64,000 nucleotides of DNA from Actinomycetospora termitidis (GTDB lineage: Bacteria; Actinomycetota; Actinomycetes; Mycobacteriales; Pseudonocardiaceae), in contig NZ_JASVWF010000001.1 of NCBI RefSeq assembly GCF_030286555.1, forward strand, positions 434,001-498,000, in the 5' to 3' direction. Below, piece after piece: positions 8,361 through 16,238 of the stretch. Below the pieces are notes generated by a model, which saw only the letters and a list, made by a program, of their open reading frames with translations, was not told the DNA's origin and did not search any database. Position numbers and translations under genes: made by a program. The first letter of the stretch is position 1; each line of letters starts with the position of its first letter.

Positions 8361-8704
8361 GGGCGCACCGCGATCGTCGCGAAATCTGCAACCCCCCGGG
8401 GACGGCAGGCGCCCGGGCGGGTGGATCTCGAAAATTCACGATGAGTCACTGATCGCTGTCCGTACGTTCACCCGCTCGGGTGGCCGAGCGCCTGACCTGC
8501 GTGGACGCGGACACCGCACCTCCCGGTTCGACGCTCGGTGACCACATTCGGCCCCCTCCGCCGGTCACGAACCGACGAGCGGAAACCAACTTCCGGGTGA
8601 CAACCCGGTGGCTCGCCCCTTAATGTCTCGCAGGCCGTTGCCCGTCGGGCAACGACCGTTGTCCCTCACGCTCCCGCGTCAGGGGAGCCGAGAGGGGAGC
8701 GGGG
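8361..8704. promoter_or_regulatory. Spacer upstream of the IclR-transporter operon with palindromes
   Basis: A 344-nt stretch without a gene. The last 120 nt hold two candidate operators: CCGGGT-4-ACCCGG at 8593-8608, and at 8636-8654 the 19-bp inverted repeat CGTTGCCCGTCGGGCAACG, followed by a third half-site CGTTG at 8657-8661. The latter ends 50 nt before the IclR start, a usual place for autoregulation. The first 200 nt show nothing I can name. Confidence 0.45.
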
Positions 8705-9703
8705 ATGAGTCCACGGGCACCACGACGCTCCCCGGAGCCGCGCCCGACGTCCGACCCCTCCCTCCCCGACCACACCGACCCCGCCGGGGACGACGAGCGC
8801 CCCGCGCGCGGTCTCGAGTCCGGAGGCGGCCAGGTGCACCGCGCGCTCGCGATCCTGGAGCTGCTCGGCGACCCGGAGTCGCGCGGCCTGGCCGGCCCCG
8901 TCGGTGCCGCCGACGTCCCGACGTCGTTCGGCGTCGTCGAGATCGCCCGCACCCTGGGCCGCGACAAGTCGCAGGTGTCCCGCCTGCTGCGTCTGCTCGC
9001 CGACGCCGGGTTCGTGGAGCGCGAGGCCGGGACGCTGCGCTACCGGATCGGCACCCGCCTGTTCTCCCTCGGCGTGCGCGCGGTCAGCCGTCGGCTGCGC
9101 GACGAGGCGGACGCCCTCGTCGAGCGCGAGGCGGCCCTGCTCGGCGAGCGCGTCGAGGTCTGCGTGCGCAGCGGCGGCTCGTCGATGACCGTCGCCACGG
9201 CCGCCCCGGACAGCGAGCTGCGCGCCATCGGCTGGGTCGGCCGCATCGTGCCGCTCTCCTGCACCGCCACCGGCCGCGCGCTGCTGTTCGACCTCGACAC
9301 CGCCGCCGTCGCGCGCCTGATCGTCCCCGAGGGCCTCGCGCAGGCGGGCCCCGGAGCCCCGCGCTCGCTCGACGAGCTGGTCGCACGGATCGCCGAGGAC
9401 CGGGAGCGCGGCTTCTCCCTCGCCCGCCACGAGATGGACCGCGGGCTGCTCGCCGTCGGCGCCCCGGTGCGCGACGCCGCCGGCGGGGTCGTCGCGGCGG
9501 TCGGCACCGCCGGCCCGGACTCACGCATCGACCCGGTGCTGCCCGAGGTCAGCGCCGGGGTCCTGCGCGTCGCCGCCGACCTCACGGCCGCGCTCGGCGG
9601 CACCGTCTCCCCACCTGCCACCGGACCGCCCCGACCACCACGGCAGCGCCGCCCCCCGACCACCAGTCCCGTTCCTCCGACCAGAAGGGAAGGAGTGTCG
9701 TGA
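8705..9703 (+). CDS. IclR-family transcriptional regulator of the downstream ABC importer
   Basis: A 332-residue IclR protein. About 40 disordered residues precede the winged helix-turn-helix (ALAILELLGD, VVEIARTLGRDKSQVSRLLRLL, YRIGTRLFSLG, about 45-125), with the C-terminal ligand-binding GAF-like domain following (ATGRALLFDL, ERGFSLARHEMDRGLLAVGAPV, about 140-295). The last 35 residues are Pro/Arg-rich. The stop codon overlaps the start of the permease gene (GTGA), so regulator and transporter are one transcript. IclR proteins bind small organic acids or amines and act as repressors or activators; here a substrate of the importer or its breakdown product is the natural ligand (inference). 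The linker between HTH halves has an unusual 14-residue insertion (SRGLAGPVGAADVP). Confidence 0.9.
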   Translation: MSPRAPRRSPEPRPTSDPSLPDHTDPAGDDERPARGLESGGGQVHRALAILELLGDPESRGLAGPVGAADVPTSFGVVEIARTLGRDKSQVSRLLRLLADAGFVEREAGTLRYRIGTRLFSLGVRAVSRRLRDEADALVEREAALLGERVEVCVRSGGSSMTVATAAPDSELRAIGWVGRIVPLSCTATGRALLFDLDTAAVARLIVPEGLAQAGPGAPRSLDELVARIAEDRERGFSLARHEMDRGLLAVGAPVRDAAGGVVAAVGTAGPDSRIDPVLPEVSAGVLRVAADLTAALGGTVSPPATGPPRPPRQRRPPTTSPVPPTRREGVS

Positions 9704-10386
9704 ACGTCTTCCAGTACTTCTCCGCGAACAGCCAGCAGATCCTGTTCCTGACGCAGGCCCATTTCCTCTACGTGCTCATCTGCGTGGGCATCGGGTCCGC
9801 CATCAGCATCGTGCTCGGCCTGATCGTCTCCACCGGCGAGCCGAACCCGAACCGGTTCAGCTTCGACTGGTGGGCCACCGGGGTCCGCGAGGGCTCGCTG
9901 CTCATCACGGCGGCCGTCCTGACGGTCCCCTCACTGGCGCTCTTCGTGCTGTTCCTGCCCATCACCGGGCTGGGTGTGACCACCGCGATCATCGTGCTCA
10001 CGGTGTACTCGCTCTACACCGTGCTGCGGAACACGGTCGCCGGCCTCCGGTCGGTCGACCGGGCGGTCCTCGAGTCCGCGCGCGGGCTGGGCTACGGCCG
10101 CATCCGCCGGCTCCTGACGATCCAGCTCCCGCTGGCCTGGCCGGTCATCCTCAACGGCATCCGCGTGACCACGCTGATCTCGATCTCGATCGCCGTGGTC
10201 GGCTCCATCGTCCAGGGGCCGGGCCTCGGTCAGCTCCTGCTCACCGGCATCACCCGCATCGGCGCGGCGAACGCCTTCCCCCAGGTCCTCATCGGCACGT
10301 TCATGTGCCTGGTGGTGGCCGCCGTCTTCGAGATCTTCTTCGCCATCGTGCAGCGCCTGACCATCCCGAGGGGGATCCGTGTCTGA
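9700..10386 (+). CDS. OpuC/ProW-type ABC transporter permease
   Basis: A 228-residue inner-membrane permease (GTG start overlapping the regulator's stop) with about five to six membrane segments. The EAA cytoplasmic-loop motif is clear: ESARGLGYGRIRRLLTIQLP at about 126-145, where the coupling helix contacts the ATPase. The NTV-GL pattern (RNTVAGLRSVD) and the final FEIFFAIVQRLTIPRG are typical of glycine-betaine/choline/carnitine (QAT family) permeases. It makes the membrane channel with the second permease at 11458-12258. The N-terminal WATGVREGSLLITAA sequence places one periplasmic loop early. Substrate is inferred from the family only. Confidence 0.9.
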   Translation: MNVFQYFSANSQQILFLTQAHFLYVLICVGIGSAISIVLGLIVSTGEPNPNRFSFDWWATGVREGSLLITAAVLTVPSLALFVLFLPITGLGVTTAIIVLTVYSLYTVLRNTVAGLRSVDRAVLESARGLGYGRIRRLLTIQLPLAWPVILNGIRVTTLISISIAVVGSIVQGPGLGQLLLTGITRIGAANAFPQVLIGTFMCLVVAAVFEIFFAIVQRLTIPRGIRV

Positions 10387-11461
10387 GACCGAGAACATGA
10401 TCGTCCTGGAAGCCGTCGAGAAGGTGTACCCGGGCTCGACGTCCCCGGCCGTGGAGCGGCTCGACATGGCCATCCCCCGCGGCGAGATCGTCATGCTCAT
10501 CGGCCCCTCGGGCTGTGGCAAGACGACGACCCTGAAGATGATGAACCGGCTGATCGAGCCGACCGGTGGTCGGATCATCCTGGACGGCGACGACGTCACC
10601 GACGTCAACGGCGACCAGCTGCGACGCAAGATCGGCTACGTCATCCAGCAGGGCGGGCTCTTCCCGCACTACTCGATCGCCGACAACATCGGCGTCGTCC
10701 CGAAGATGCTGGGCTGGGACAAGAACCGCATCAAGGAGCGCGCCGACGAGCTGCTCCACCTGGTCGGTCTCGAGCCCTCCACCTACCGCGACCGTTACCC
10801 GCGGCAGCTCTCCGGTGGCCAGCAGCAGCGTGTCGGCGTCGCCCGCGCGCTCGCGGCCGACCCGCCCGTGATGCTGATGGACGAGCCCTTCGGCGCCATC
10901 GACCCGATCACCCGTGACCGTCTGCAGGACGAGTTCCTCGAGATCCAGCGCACGGTCGGCAAGACGATCTGCTTCGTCACGCACGACCTGCAGGAGGCCG
11001 TGAAGCTCGGCGACCGGATCGCGGTCTTCGGCACCGGCGGCCGGCTCGCGCAGTACGACGACCCGGACACCGTGCTCACCCACCCGGCCGACGACTTCGT
11101 GTCCGACTTCGTCGGCGGCGGCGCGGCCGTCCGGCGGCTGTCCCTGCTCGAGCTGTCCCGTCTCGAGCTGCACCCGATCGAGACCGACGCCGCCGCGGTG
11201 GGCAACCGCAACGGCACCCCGGTCGCCGAGGTCGACGGCTCCGGGCGCCCGGTCTCCTGGCGCCACCTGCCCGACCGGGACGCCGCCACGACCACGCTCG
11301 TCACGGTGCCGCTGTCCGGCACGGTCTACGACGCGGTCGACGTCATGCTCGACGGCTCCGCCTCCCTGGTCGCGGTCGTCGACGACGAGGGCCTGCCCCA
11401 GGGCGTCCTGCACTGGAACGACCTCGTCGCGGGTCTCAAGACGCGGGAGCGTGGCGCGTGA
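10379..11461 (+). CDS. OpuCA/ProV-type ABC transporter ATPase with CBS-like C-terminus
   Basis: A 360-residue ATP-binding subunit that powers the importer. Walker A GPSGCGKT (42-49), Q-loop YVIQQGGLFP, signature LSGGQQQR (143-150), Walker B VMLMDEPFG (163-171), H-loop FVTHDLQEA (about 199). After residue 245 comes a regulatory extension with a single recognisable CBS-like repeat (LSGTVYDAVDVMLDGSASLVAV); in OpuA the CBS pair senses ionic strength through the membrane surface. The extension here is degenerate in its first half, so ionic sensing may be lost or altered. The GTG start overlaps the permease end by 8 nt. Confidence 0.92.
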   Translation: MSETENMIVLEAVEKVYPGSTSPAVERLDMAIPRGEIVMLIGPSGCGKTTTLKMMNRLIEPTGGRIILDGDDVTDVNGDQLRRKIGYVIQQGGLFPHYSIADNIGVVPKMLGWDKNRIKERADELLHLVGLEPSTYRDRYPRQLSGGQQQRVGVARALAADPPVMLMDEPFGAIDPITRDRLQDEFLEIQRTVGKTICFVTHDLQEAVKLGDRIAVFGTGGRLAQYDDPDTVLTHPADDFVSDFVGGGAAVRRLSLLELSRLELHPIETDAAAVGNRNGTPVAEVDGSGRPVSWRHLPDRDAATTTLVTVPLSGTVYDAVDVMLDGSASLVAVVDDEGLPQGVLHWNDLVAGLKTRERGA

Positions 11462-12258
11462 CCGCGGTCGACCTCCAGCCGGGCGTCCCGACTCCCTCCG
11501 AGGAGCGCAAGGAGAGCGGCGGGGGCTTCCTCGGCGTGATCCGGGCGAACTACGACCTGCTGGTCGCACCGGCCATCGTGGTCGTCGGCCTGATCGTCAT
11601 GGTCGCCTACGTCGGCAGCCAGACCCTCGACACCATCGAGGAGCGGGCCCTCGAGCCCGCGAACGTGTTCGGCCAGCTCGGCCAGCACCTGCTGCTGACG
11701 GCGTACTCCACCGTGCTCGTGCTGATCATCGCGGTGCCGCTCGGCATCGTCCTCAGCCGGCCGGGCGCCCGGAGGATCCAGGGCGGCGTGCTCGCCCTGG
11801 GCGGCTTCGCCCAGGCGCTCCCGCCGTTCGGCGTGCTGCTCCTGCTCGGCTTCTGGGAGTTCGGGGTCCGCAGCGCCGTCATCGGCCTGACGCTGGCCGC
11901 GCTGCTCCCCGTCCTGCGCAACACCGTGGTCGGCCTCCAGCAGGTCGACCAGTCGCTGATCGAGGCCGCGCGCGGCATGGGCATGTCCGCGCGCCAGACC
12001 CTGTTCAGCGTCGAGATCCCGCTCGCGGTCCCGGTCATCGTGGCCGGTCTGCGCGTGGCGCTCGTCCTCAACGTCGGCACGGCCACCCTGGCCACCTACA
12101 TCGGTGCCGGCGGCCTGGGCGAGCTCGTCCAGCAGGCGCTGCGGCTCAACCGCATCAACCTGCTGTTCGTCAGCGGCGCGATCATCGCGGCCGTCGCCCT
12201 CCTCGTCGACTGGCTCGCCGGTGTCGCCGAGCGGGCCATCGTCGCGCGGTCCGGCTGA
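11458..12258 (+). CDS. OpuC/ProW-type ABC transporter permease, second subunit
   Basis: A 266-residue permease beginning at a GTG that overlaps the ATPase stop by 4 nt. About six membrane helices follow a 35-residue polar N-terminus; EAA motif EAARGMGMSARQTLFSVEIP lies at about 168-187 and is preceded by RNTVVGLQQVDQSL as in the first permease. Two different permeases in one cluster are the norm for the OpuB/OpuC branch, where they form a heterodimer. The Gly-rich stretch ATYIGAGGLGELVQQAL matches the conserved end of this family. Followed after 64 nt by the binding-protein gene. Confidence 0.92.
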   Translation: MTAVDLQPGVPTPSEERKESGGGFLGVIRANYDLLVAPAIVVVGLIVMVAYVGSQTLDTIEERALEPANVFGQLGQHLLLTAYSTVLVLIIAVPLGIVLSRPGARRIQGGVLALGGFAQALPPFGVLLLLGFWEFGVRSAVIGLTLAALLPVLRNTVVGLQQVDQSLIEAARGMGMSARQTLFSVEIPLAVPVIVAGLRVALVLNVGTATLATYIGAGGLGELVQQALRLNRINLLFVSGAIIAAVALLVDWLAGVAERAIVARSG

Positions 12259-12283
12259 GGGGCCTCCTCGAGAACGGCCCCTC
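12257..12283 (+). terminator. Intercistronic hairpin after the importer genes
   Basis: Inverted repeat GAGGGGCC (12257-12264) and GGCCCCTC (12276-12283) overlapping the stop codon of the second permease. Without a T-run, it looks more like an intercistronic stabiliser or partial terminator that sets different levels for transporter and binding protein. Confidence 0.4.
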
Positions 12284-12322
12284 GCACCACGATTCCCCCG
12301 AAGTGAAGGAGACACGACCCTT

Positions 12323-13336
12323 ATGTGGAAGATCAGCGGCGGCCGCGGCCGCCTGGGCGGCTGGCGGGGAGGCGCGGTCGTGCTGGCCGCGACCGCCCTG
12401 CTCGCGGCCGGATGTGGCGGTCTCTCCGGCAGCGGCCAGCCGGCCGCCACCGGCGGCAGCCTCTCCGCCGGCGGTATCAACCTGCAGGGCCAGACCTTCA
12501 CGGTCGGCGGCAAGGACTTCGACGAGCAGCTGTTCCTGTGCAAGGCCCAGGTCCAGGCCCTGCAGTCGGTCGGGGCCACCGTCAACGACCGCTGCGGCAT
12601 CCAGGGCTCCGCCGCCGCGCGTGCCGCCCTGACCAGCGGCCAGGTCGACATGTACTGGTCCTACACCGGTACCGGCTGGATCACCGACCTCAAGCAGTCG
12701 CAGGTCATCAAGGACTCGCGTCAGCAGTACGAGGCCACGGCGAACCTGGACAAGCAGCAGAACAACATCGTCTGGACCGAGCCGACCCCGTTCAACAACA
12801 CGTACGCCATCGCCACCACGAAGGCGTTCGCGGACCAGAACAACATCCGCACGACGACGGACTGGGCCAACTTCATCAACTCCGGCAACCCGAACGCCAC
12901 GCTCTGCGTGGAGCCCGAGTTCGCCGGCCGTGACGACGGCCTGCCCAACCTGCTGCGCACGTACGGCGTCACCCGCCCGTACAACGCGCCGCCGGCCGTC
13001 ACCACGCTCGACACCGGTGTCGTCTACCAGGCGACCTCGAACGGCAACCCCTGCAAGTTCGGCGAGGTGTTCACCACCGACGGCCGCATCCCGGGTCTGA
13101 ACCTGGTCGCGCTGCCCGACGACAAGAACTTCTTCCCGATCTACAACGCCTCCAACTCCATCCGCGGTGACGTGGTGGCGCGGGCGCCGCAGGTCGTCGA
13201 CGTGTCGAACGAGATCGCGAAGCGGCTCGACTACAACACGATGCTGAGCCTGAACGGCCAGATCTCCTCGCAGGGTCAGGACCCGGCGCAGGTGGCCCGC
13301 ACCTGGCTCCAGCAGCAGGGCCTGATCGGCCAGTAG
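12323..13336 (+). CDS. Substrate-binding lipoprotein 1 of the OpuC-type importer
   Basis: A 337-residue secreted lipoprotein. The ATG at 12323 follows AAGGAG; signal peptide with basic N-terminus, hydrophobic core AVVLAATALLAAGC and lipobox LAAGC, Cys31 being lipidated. The mature part has the OpuAC/ProX type II binding fold: FTVGGKDFDEQLFLC, aromatic ligand-site motif MYWSYTGTGW, FNNTYAIA, EFAGRDDG, and CKFGEVFTTDGR. Aromatic boxes in this family bind trimethylammonium head groups (glycine betaine, choline, carnitine). An unusual feature is the pair of conserved cysteines (in FLCK and DRCG, plus LCVE and PCKF), shared with the neighbour and probably disulfide-linked outside the cell. Confidence 0.9.
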   Translation: MWKISGGRGRLGGWRGGAVVLAATALLAAGCGGLSGSGQPAATGGSLSAGGINLQGQTFTVGGKDFDEQLFLCKAQVQALQSVGATVNDRCGIQGSAAARAALTSGQVDMYWSYTGTGWITDLKQSQVIKDSRQQYEATANLDKQQNNIVWTEPTPFNNTYAIATTKAFADQNNIRTTTDWANFINSGNPNATLCVEPEFAGRDDGLPNLLRTYGVTRPYNAPPAVTTLDTGVVYQATSNGNPCKFGEVFTTDGRIPGLNLVALPDDKNFFPIYNASNSIRGDVVARAPQVVDVSNEIAKRLDYNTMLSLNGQISSQGQDPAQVARTWLQQQGLIGQ

Positions 13337-13351
13337 GACCGGTCGAAAGCG

Positions 13352-13386
13352 CGGCGGGGAGGTCCGGACACCGGGCCTCCCCGCCG
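13352..13386 (+). terminator. Strong hairpin between binding-protein genes
   Basis: Arms CGGCGGGGAGGTCCGG (13352-13367) and CCGGGCCTCCCCGCCG (13371-13386), one mismatch, 3-nt loop, with no T-run. It lies 16 nt after binding protein 1, so it probably stabilises or partly terminates that transcript. Confidence 0.6.
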
Positions 13387-13423
13387 TCGTCGGTACCCCC
13401 ACCGAACCACCAGGAGCGAGGCG

Positions 13424-14380
13424 ATGCGTCGATCCCGCGTCGCGACGGCCGTCGTGGCGGCCCTCGCCGCGCTCCTCGTCGGGTGTTCGGGCGAGAGCGC
13501 CCGGGCCACCCCGCCGGGCAGCTTCGCCCGCGACGTCGACCTCACCGGCCAGACCCTGGTCGTGGGCTCCAAGGAGTTCGACGAGCAGCTCCTGCTGTGC
13601 CGGATGACGATCGCGCTGCTGCAGTCGGCGGGCGCGAACGTCGTCGAGCGCTGTGACACCAAGGGGTCGGAGAACGTCCGCTCCGCCCTCACCACCGGCG
13701 CCATCGACATGTACTGGGAGTACACCGGCACGGCGTGGCGGACCTACCTGCGCCAGGAGGCGCAGCTGTCCGACCCGCGCGACCTCTACGAGGCCGTCCA
13801 GGTCGCCGACGCCGCGAACGGCGTCAGCTGGCTGGCGATGGCCCCCTTCGACAACACCTACGCGATCGGGGTGACGACGCCGAACGCGCAGCGCCTCGGG
13901 GTGCGCACGATCTCCGACCTCGCGCGGCTCGCGCGGTCCGGCTCACCCGAGGCCAGCCTCTGCATCGACCAGGAGTTCACCGGCCGCGAGGACGGCCTGG
14001 TCGGACTGCTGCGCACGTACGGCTTCCAGTTCCCCGACGGCGCGCTGCACACCCGCGAGATCGGCGACATCTACCCGGCCGTCGCCGGGGGCTCCCCGTG
14101 CGTCTTCGGGGAGGTGTTCGCCACCGACGGCCGACTGAACGCCCTGCGCATCAACACCCTGGCCGACGACCTCGGCTACTTCCTGCCCTATAACGCCGCG
14201 CTGACCGTCCGCACCGACGTCCTCACCCGCGTCCCCCGGCTCGCCCTGCTCGGCGACCGGCTCGCCCCGATGCTCACCGACCAGGTCATGCGGGAGCTCA
14301 ACGCGCGCGTCTCGGTCGGCCGGCGTTCGCCCGACGACGTCGCGCGGACCTTTCTGCGCGAGCAGGGGCTGATCGGCTGA
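13424..14380 (+). CDS. Substrate-binding lipoprotein 2 of the OpuC-type importer
   Basis: A 318-residue paralogue of the preceding gene. Lipobox LLVGC with Cys21, then LVVGSKEFDEQLLLC, MYWEYTGTAW, FDNTYAIGV, EFTGREDG and CVFGEVFATDGR at the same places, so all ligand-site motifs are kept; it also ends in the same REQGLIG. Identity to copy 1 is roughly half by eye. Two intact binding proteins for one transporter suggest two related substrates or two affinities. ATG start follows CAGGAG. Confidence 0.88.
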   Translation: MRRSRVATAVVAALAALLVGCSGESARATPPGSFARDVDLTGQTLVVGSKEFDEQLLLCRMTIALLQSAGANVVERCDTKGSENVRSALTTGAIDMYWEYTGTAWRTYLRQEAQLSDPRDLYEAVQVADAANGVSWLAMAPFDNTYAIGVTTPNAQRLGVRTISDLARLARSGSPEASLCIDQEFTGREDGLVGLLRTYGFQFPDGALHTREIGDIYPAVAGGSPCVFGEVFATDGRLNALRINTLADDLGYFLPYNAALTVRTDVLTRVPRLALLGDRLAPMLTDQVMRELNARVSVGRRSPDDVARTFLREQGLIG

Positions 14381-14408
14381 GCGCCGACCCGGTTGGGATG
14401 ATGCGCGG

Positions 14409-15350
14409 GTGCGAGCCCCAGTCCGGTCGGTGCGCTCGCTCGGCGCGGTGCTGCTCCTCGTCGTGCTGGCGGCCGGGTGCGGCAACACGCCGCTGCGCTC
14501 GCCCGACGCGAGCGGCGGGGGGCTGGCCCGGTACGACCTCCGGGGCGCGAGCCTCGTCGTCGGCGGCGGGGCGACCACTGAGCTGCGGCTGCTCTGCCAG
14601 CTCACGATCGCCGCGGTGCAGGCGGCCTCCGGCGCCGCGACCGACGAGTGCGGCAAGGACGGCGGGACGGACGTGCACGCCCCCACCGGGCTCAGCGACG
14701 TCGACACCGGGTGGGCCTCGCTGCGCACGCTCGGGCCCCGGGGCCTCCCCGACCCCGACGGTGCCCCGGCCGACCCGCCACCGGACCTCGACGCGATCCG
14801 GGCCACCGACGCCGCCCGGGGCATCGCGTGGCTGCCGCCCACCGCGTTCGGCGACACCGACGTCGTCGTCGCGCGGGCGCCCGGTCCGATCGGCGTCACC
14901 GGGACCGACCTGTGCGTCGCCCCGGAGGCGGTCCCGGGCAGTGCGGTGGCGCCGGGCTCCGCCGCCCTGACCGCGGCCTACGGGCTCGCACCACCCGTCG
15001 TCGTGCCGGACGTGAACGCGGTGCTGGTCGGGGTGGCGACCGGGCGGTGCACCGCCGGGCTGGTGCCCGGGTCGTCGGGACGGGTGCCCGCCCTCGGTCT
15101 GGTGGTCGCCGACGACGTGCGCCGGGCCCTCGACGGCGGACCGGCCGGCCCGCGGGGCTACGCGCCGGTCCTGCGCACCGGGCTCCTCGCCGGGCACCCA
15201 CCCACGGCCGACGTCCTCGGCGAGATCACCCGCCGGCTGGACGGCCCCGCGATGCGCGGGATGGTCCGGGAGGTCGAGGTCGACGGCCGCGACCCCCGGG
15301 ACGTCGCCCGCCGCTGGTTGACCGGGCAGGGACTGATCGCCGCGGGTTAG
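14409..15350 (+). CDS. Substrate-binding lipoprotein 3, strongly diverged paralogue
   Basis: A 313-residue protein from a GTG start, with an intact lipoprotein signal (VLLLVVLAAGC, Cys24). Alignment by eye to copies 1 and 2 holds at the ends (YDLRGASLVVGGG, LLCQLTIAAVQ, VARRWLTGQGLIAAG) but the ligand-site motifs are gone: MYWxYTGT is replaced by DTGWASL, EFxGRxDG is missing, and CxFGEVFxTDGR has become CTAGLVPGSSGR. The frame is open and codon use is normal, so it is not a simple pseudogene. It may bind something else, or act as a scaffold or decoy. Its stop overlaps the convergent SDR stop by 3-4 nt. Confidence 0.75.
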   Translation: MRAPVRSVRSLGAVLLLVVLAAGCGNTPLRSPDASGGGLARYDLRGASLVVGGGATTELRLLCQLTIAAVQAASGAATDECGKDGGTDVHAPTGLSDVDTGWASLRTLGPRGLPDPDGAPADPPPDLDAIRATDAARGIAWLPPTAFGDTDVVVARAPGPIGVTGTDLCVAPEAVPGSAVAPGSAALTAAYGLAPPVVVPDVNAVLVGVATGRCTAGLVPGSSGRVPALGLVVADDVRRALDGGPAGPRGYAPVLRTGLLAGHPPTADVLGEITRRLDGPAMRGMVREVEVDGRDPRDVARRWLTGQGLIAAG

Positions 15351-16039
15351 CCGCCGTGGACGGACGGGCCGGTGGCGCCGCCGAGCTCGTCGACCGCGGT
15401 GCCCAGCGGCACGGTGCCGTTGACCAGCTCGAGGGTGCGGCCGATCGTGGCGGGGGCGTCGAGCAGGGCGATCACCGTGGTGGCGACGTCGGCCCGGGTG
15501 ACCTCCTCGTGCCCCACGGGCTCCTCGGCGAGGTGCACCCGGCCGGTCGCCGGCTCGTCGGTGAGCCGGCCCGGACGCAGGATGGTGACGTCCAGGTCGT
15601 CCCGCTCCCGGACGCCCTGCTCGGCCTCGCCCTTCGCGCGCAGGTAGACGCCCCAGACCGAGTCGTCGTCGGCCTCCGAGGGCGGGTTCGCCGCCCCCAT
15701 CGCGGACACCTGGACGTAGCGGCGGACCCCGGCCCGGGCCGCGGCGTCGGCGAGGAGCAGGGCGGCGTCCCGGTCCACGGAGCGCTTGCGCTCGGCGCCG
15801 CTGTTCGGCCCGGCGCCCGCCGCGAACACGACGGCGTCGGCGCCCGCGAGCTCCTTCGCGAGCTCCTCGGCGGACGATGTCTCCAGGTCGACCGTGACGG
15901 GTTCGGCGCCCGCGGCGCGGACGTCGTCCGCATGGTCCGGGTTGCGGACGAGGGCGACCGGGGAGTCCCCCCGCTCCGCGAGCTGCTCCGCGAGCAGCAG
16001 GGCGATCTTCCCGTGGCCTCCGGCGATGACGACGCGCAT
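15347..16039 (-). CDS. NAD(P)-binding atypical SDR (NmrA/YwnB-like)
   Basis: A 230-residue atypical short-chain dehydrogenase. N-terminal GGHGKIALLLAEQL replaces the classical TGxxxGxG, as in NAD(P)H-binding, NmrA-like proteins; then ADAVVFAAGAGPNSG, RYVQVSAMGA and a YLRAKGEAE segment in which Tyr and Lys keep the YxxxK spacing. Proteins of this type (YwnB, YtfG-like) act as NADPH-dependent quinone or aldehyde reductases or redox sensors; substrate unknown. ATG start. It is divergent from the alcohol dehydrogenase gene across a 199-nt spacer and convergent, with overlapping stops, with lipoprotein 3. Confidence 0.82.
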   Translation of the reverse strand: MRVVIAGGHGKIALLLAEQLAERGDSPVALVRNPDHADDVRAAGAEPVTVDLETSSAEELAKELAGADAVVFAAGAGPNSGAERKRSVDRDAALLLADAAARAGVRRYVQVSAMGAANPPSEADDDSVWGVYLRAKGEAEQGVRERDDLDVTILRPGRLTDEPATGRVHLAEEPVGHEEVTRADVATTVIALLDAPATIGRTLELVNGTVPLGTAVDELGGATGPSVHGG

Positions 16040-16238
16040 GTCGACGGCCTACCCGCGCCCTCGACGTCCCATACTCCTGTCCGTTTGGTCCGTTTCGGCG
16101 CTCAGCGGAATCCGGGCTCTTGCGCACAACCGAAAGCCATCGTGTGATGGGGCTCGCTCCACGAAACGCGATCCGGCCCACACCACCACCGCCCCCGGCC
16201 GGGTGTCGCTCCACCACCGTCGCTGGGAGGTCCCTGCC
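16040..16238. promoter_or_regulatory. Divergent promoter spacer before the adh cluster
   Basis: Contains a direct repeat GTCCGTTT (16079-16086 and 16088-16095) and an inverted repeat CCATC-GTGT-GATGG (16137-16150). Either could bind a regulator of the alcohol dehydrogenase operon; no regulator is adjacent and the assignment is tentative. Confidence 0.3.

Noticed and set aside
8470-8545. tRNA-like string: TGGCCGAGCG followed by GGTTCGACGC
   Set aside because: The D-arm-like and T-loop-like strings are there, but no acceptor stem or T-stem pairs around them.
14409-15350. Third binding protein as a pseudogene
   Set aside because: Open frame, intact signal peptide and conserved ends argue against simple decay; kept as a diverged gene.
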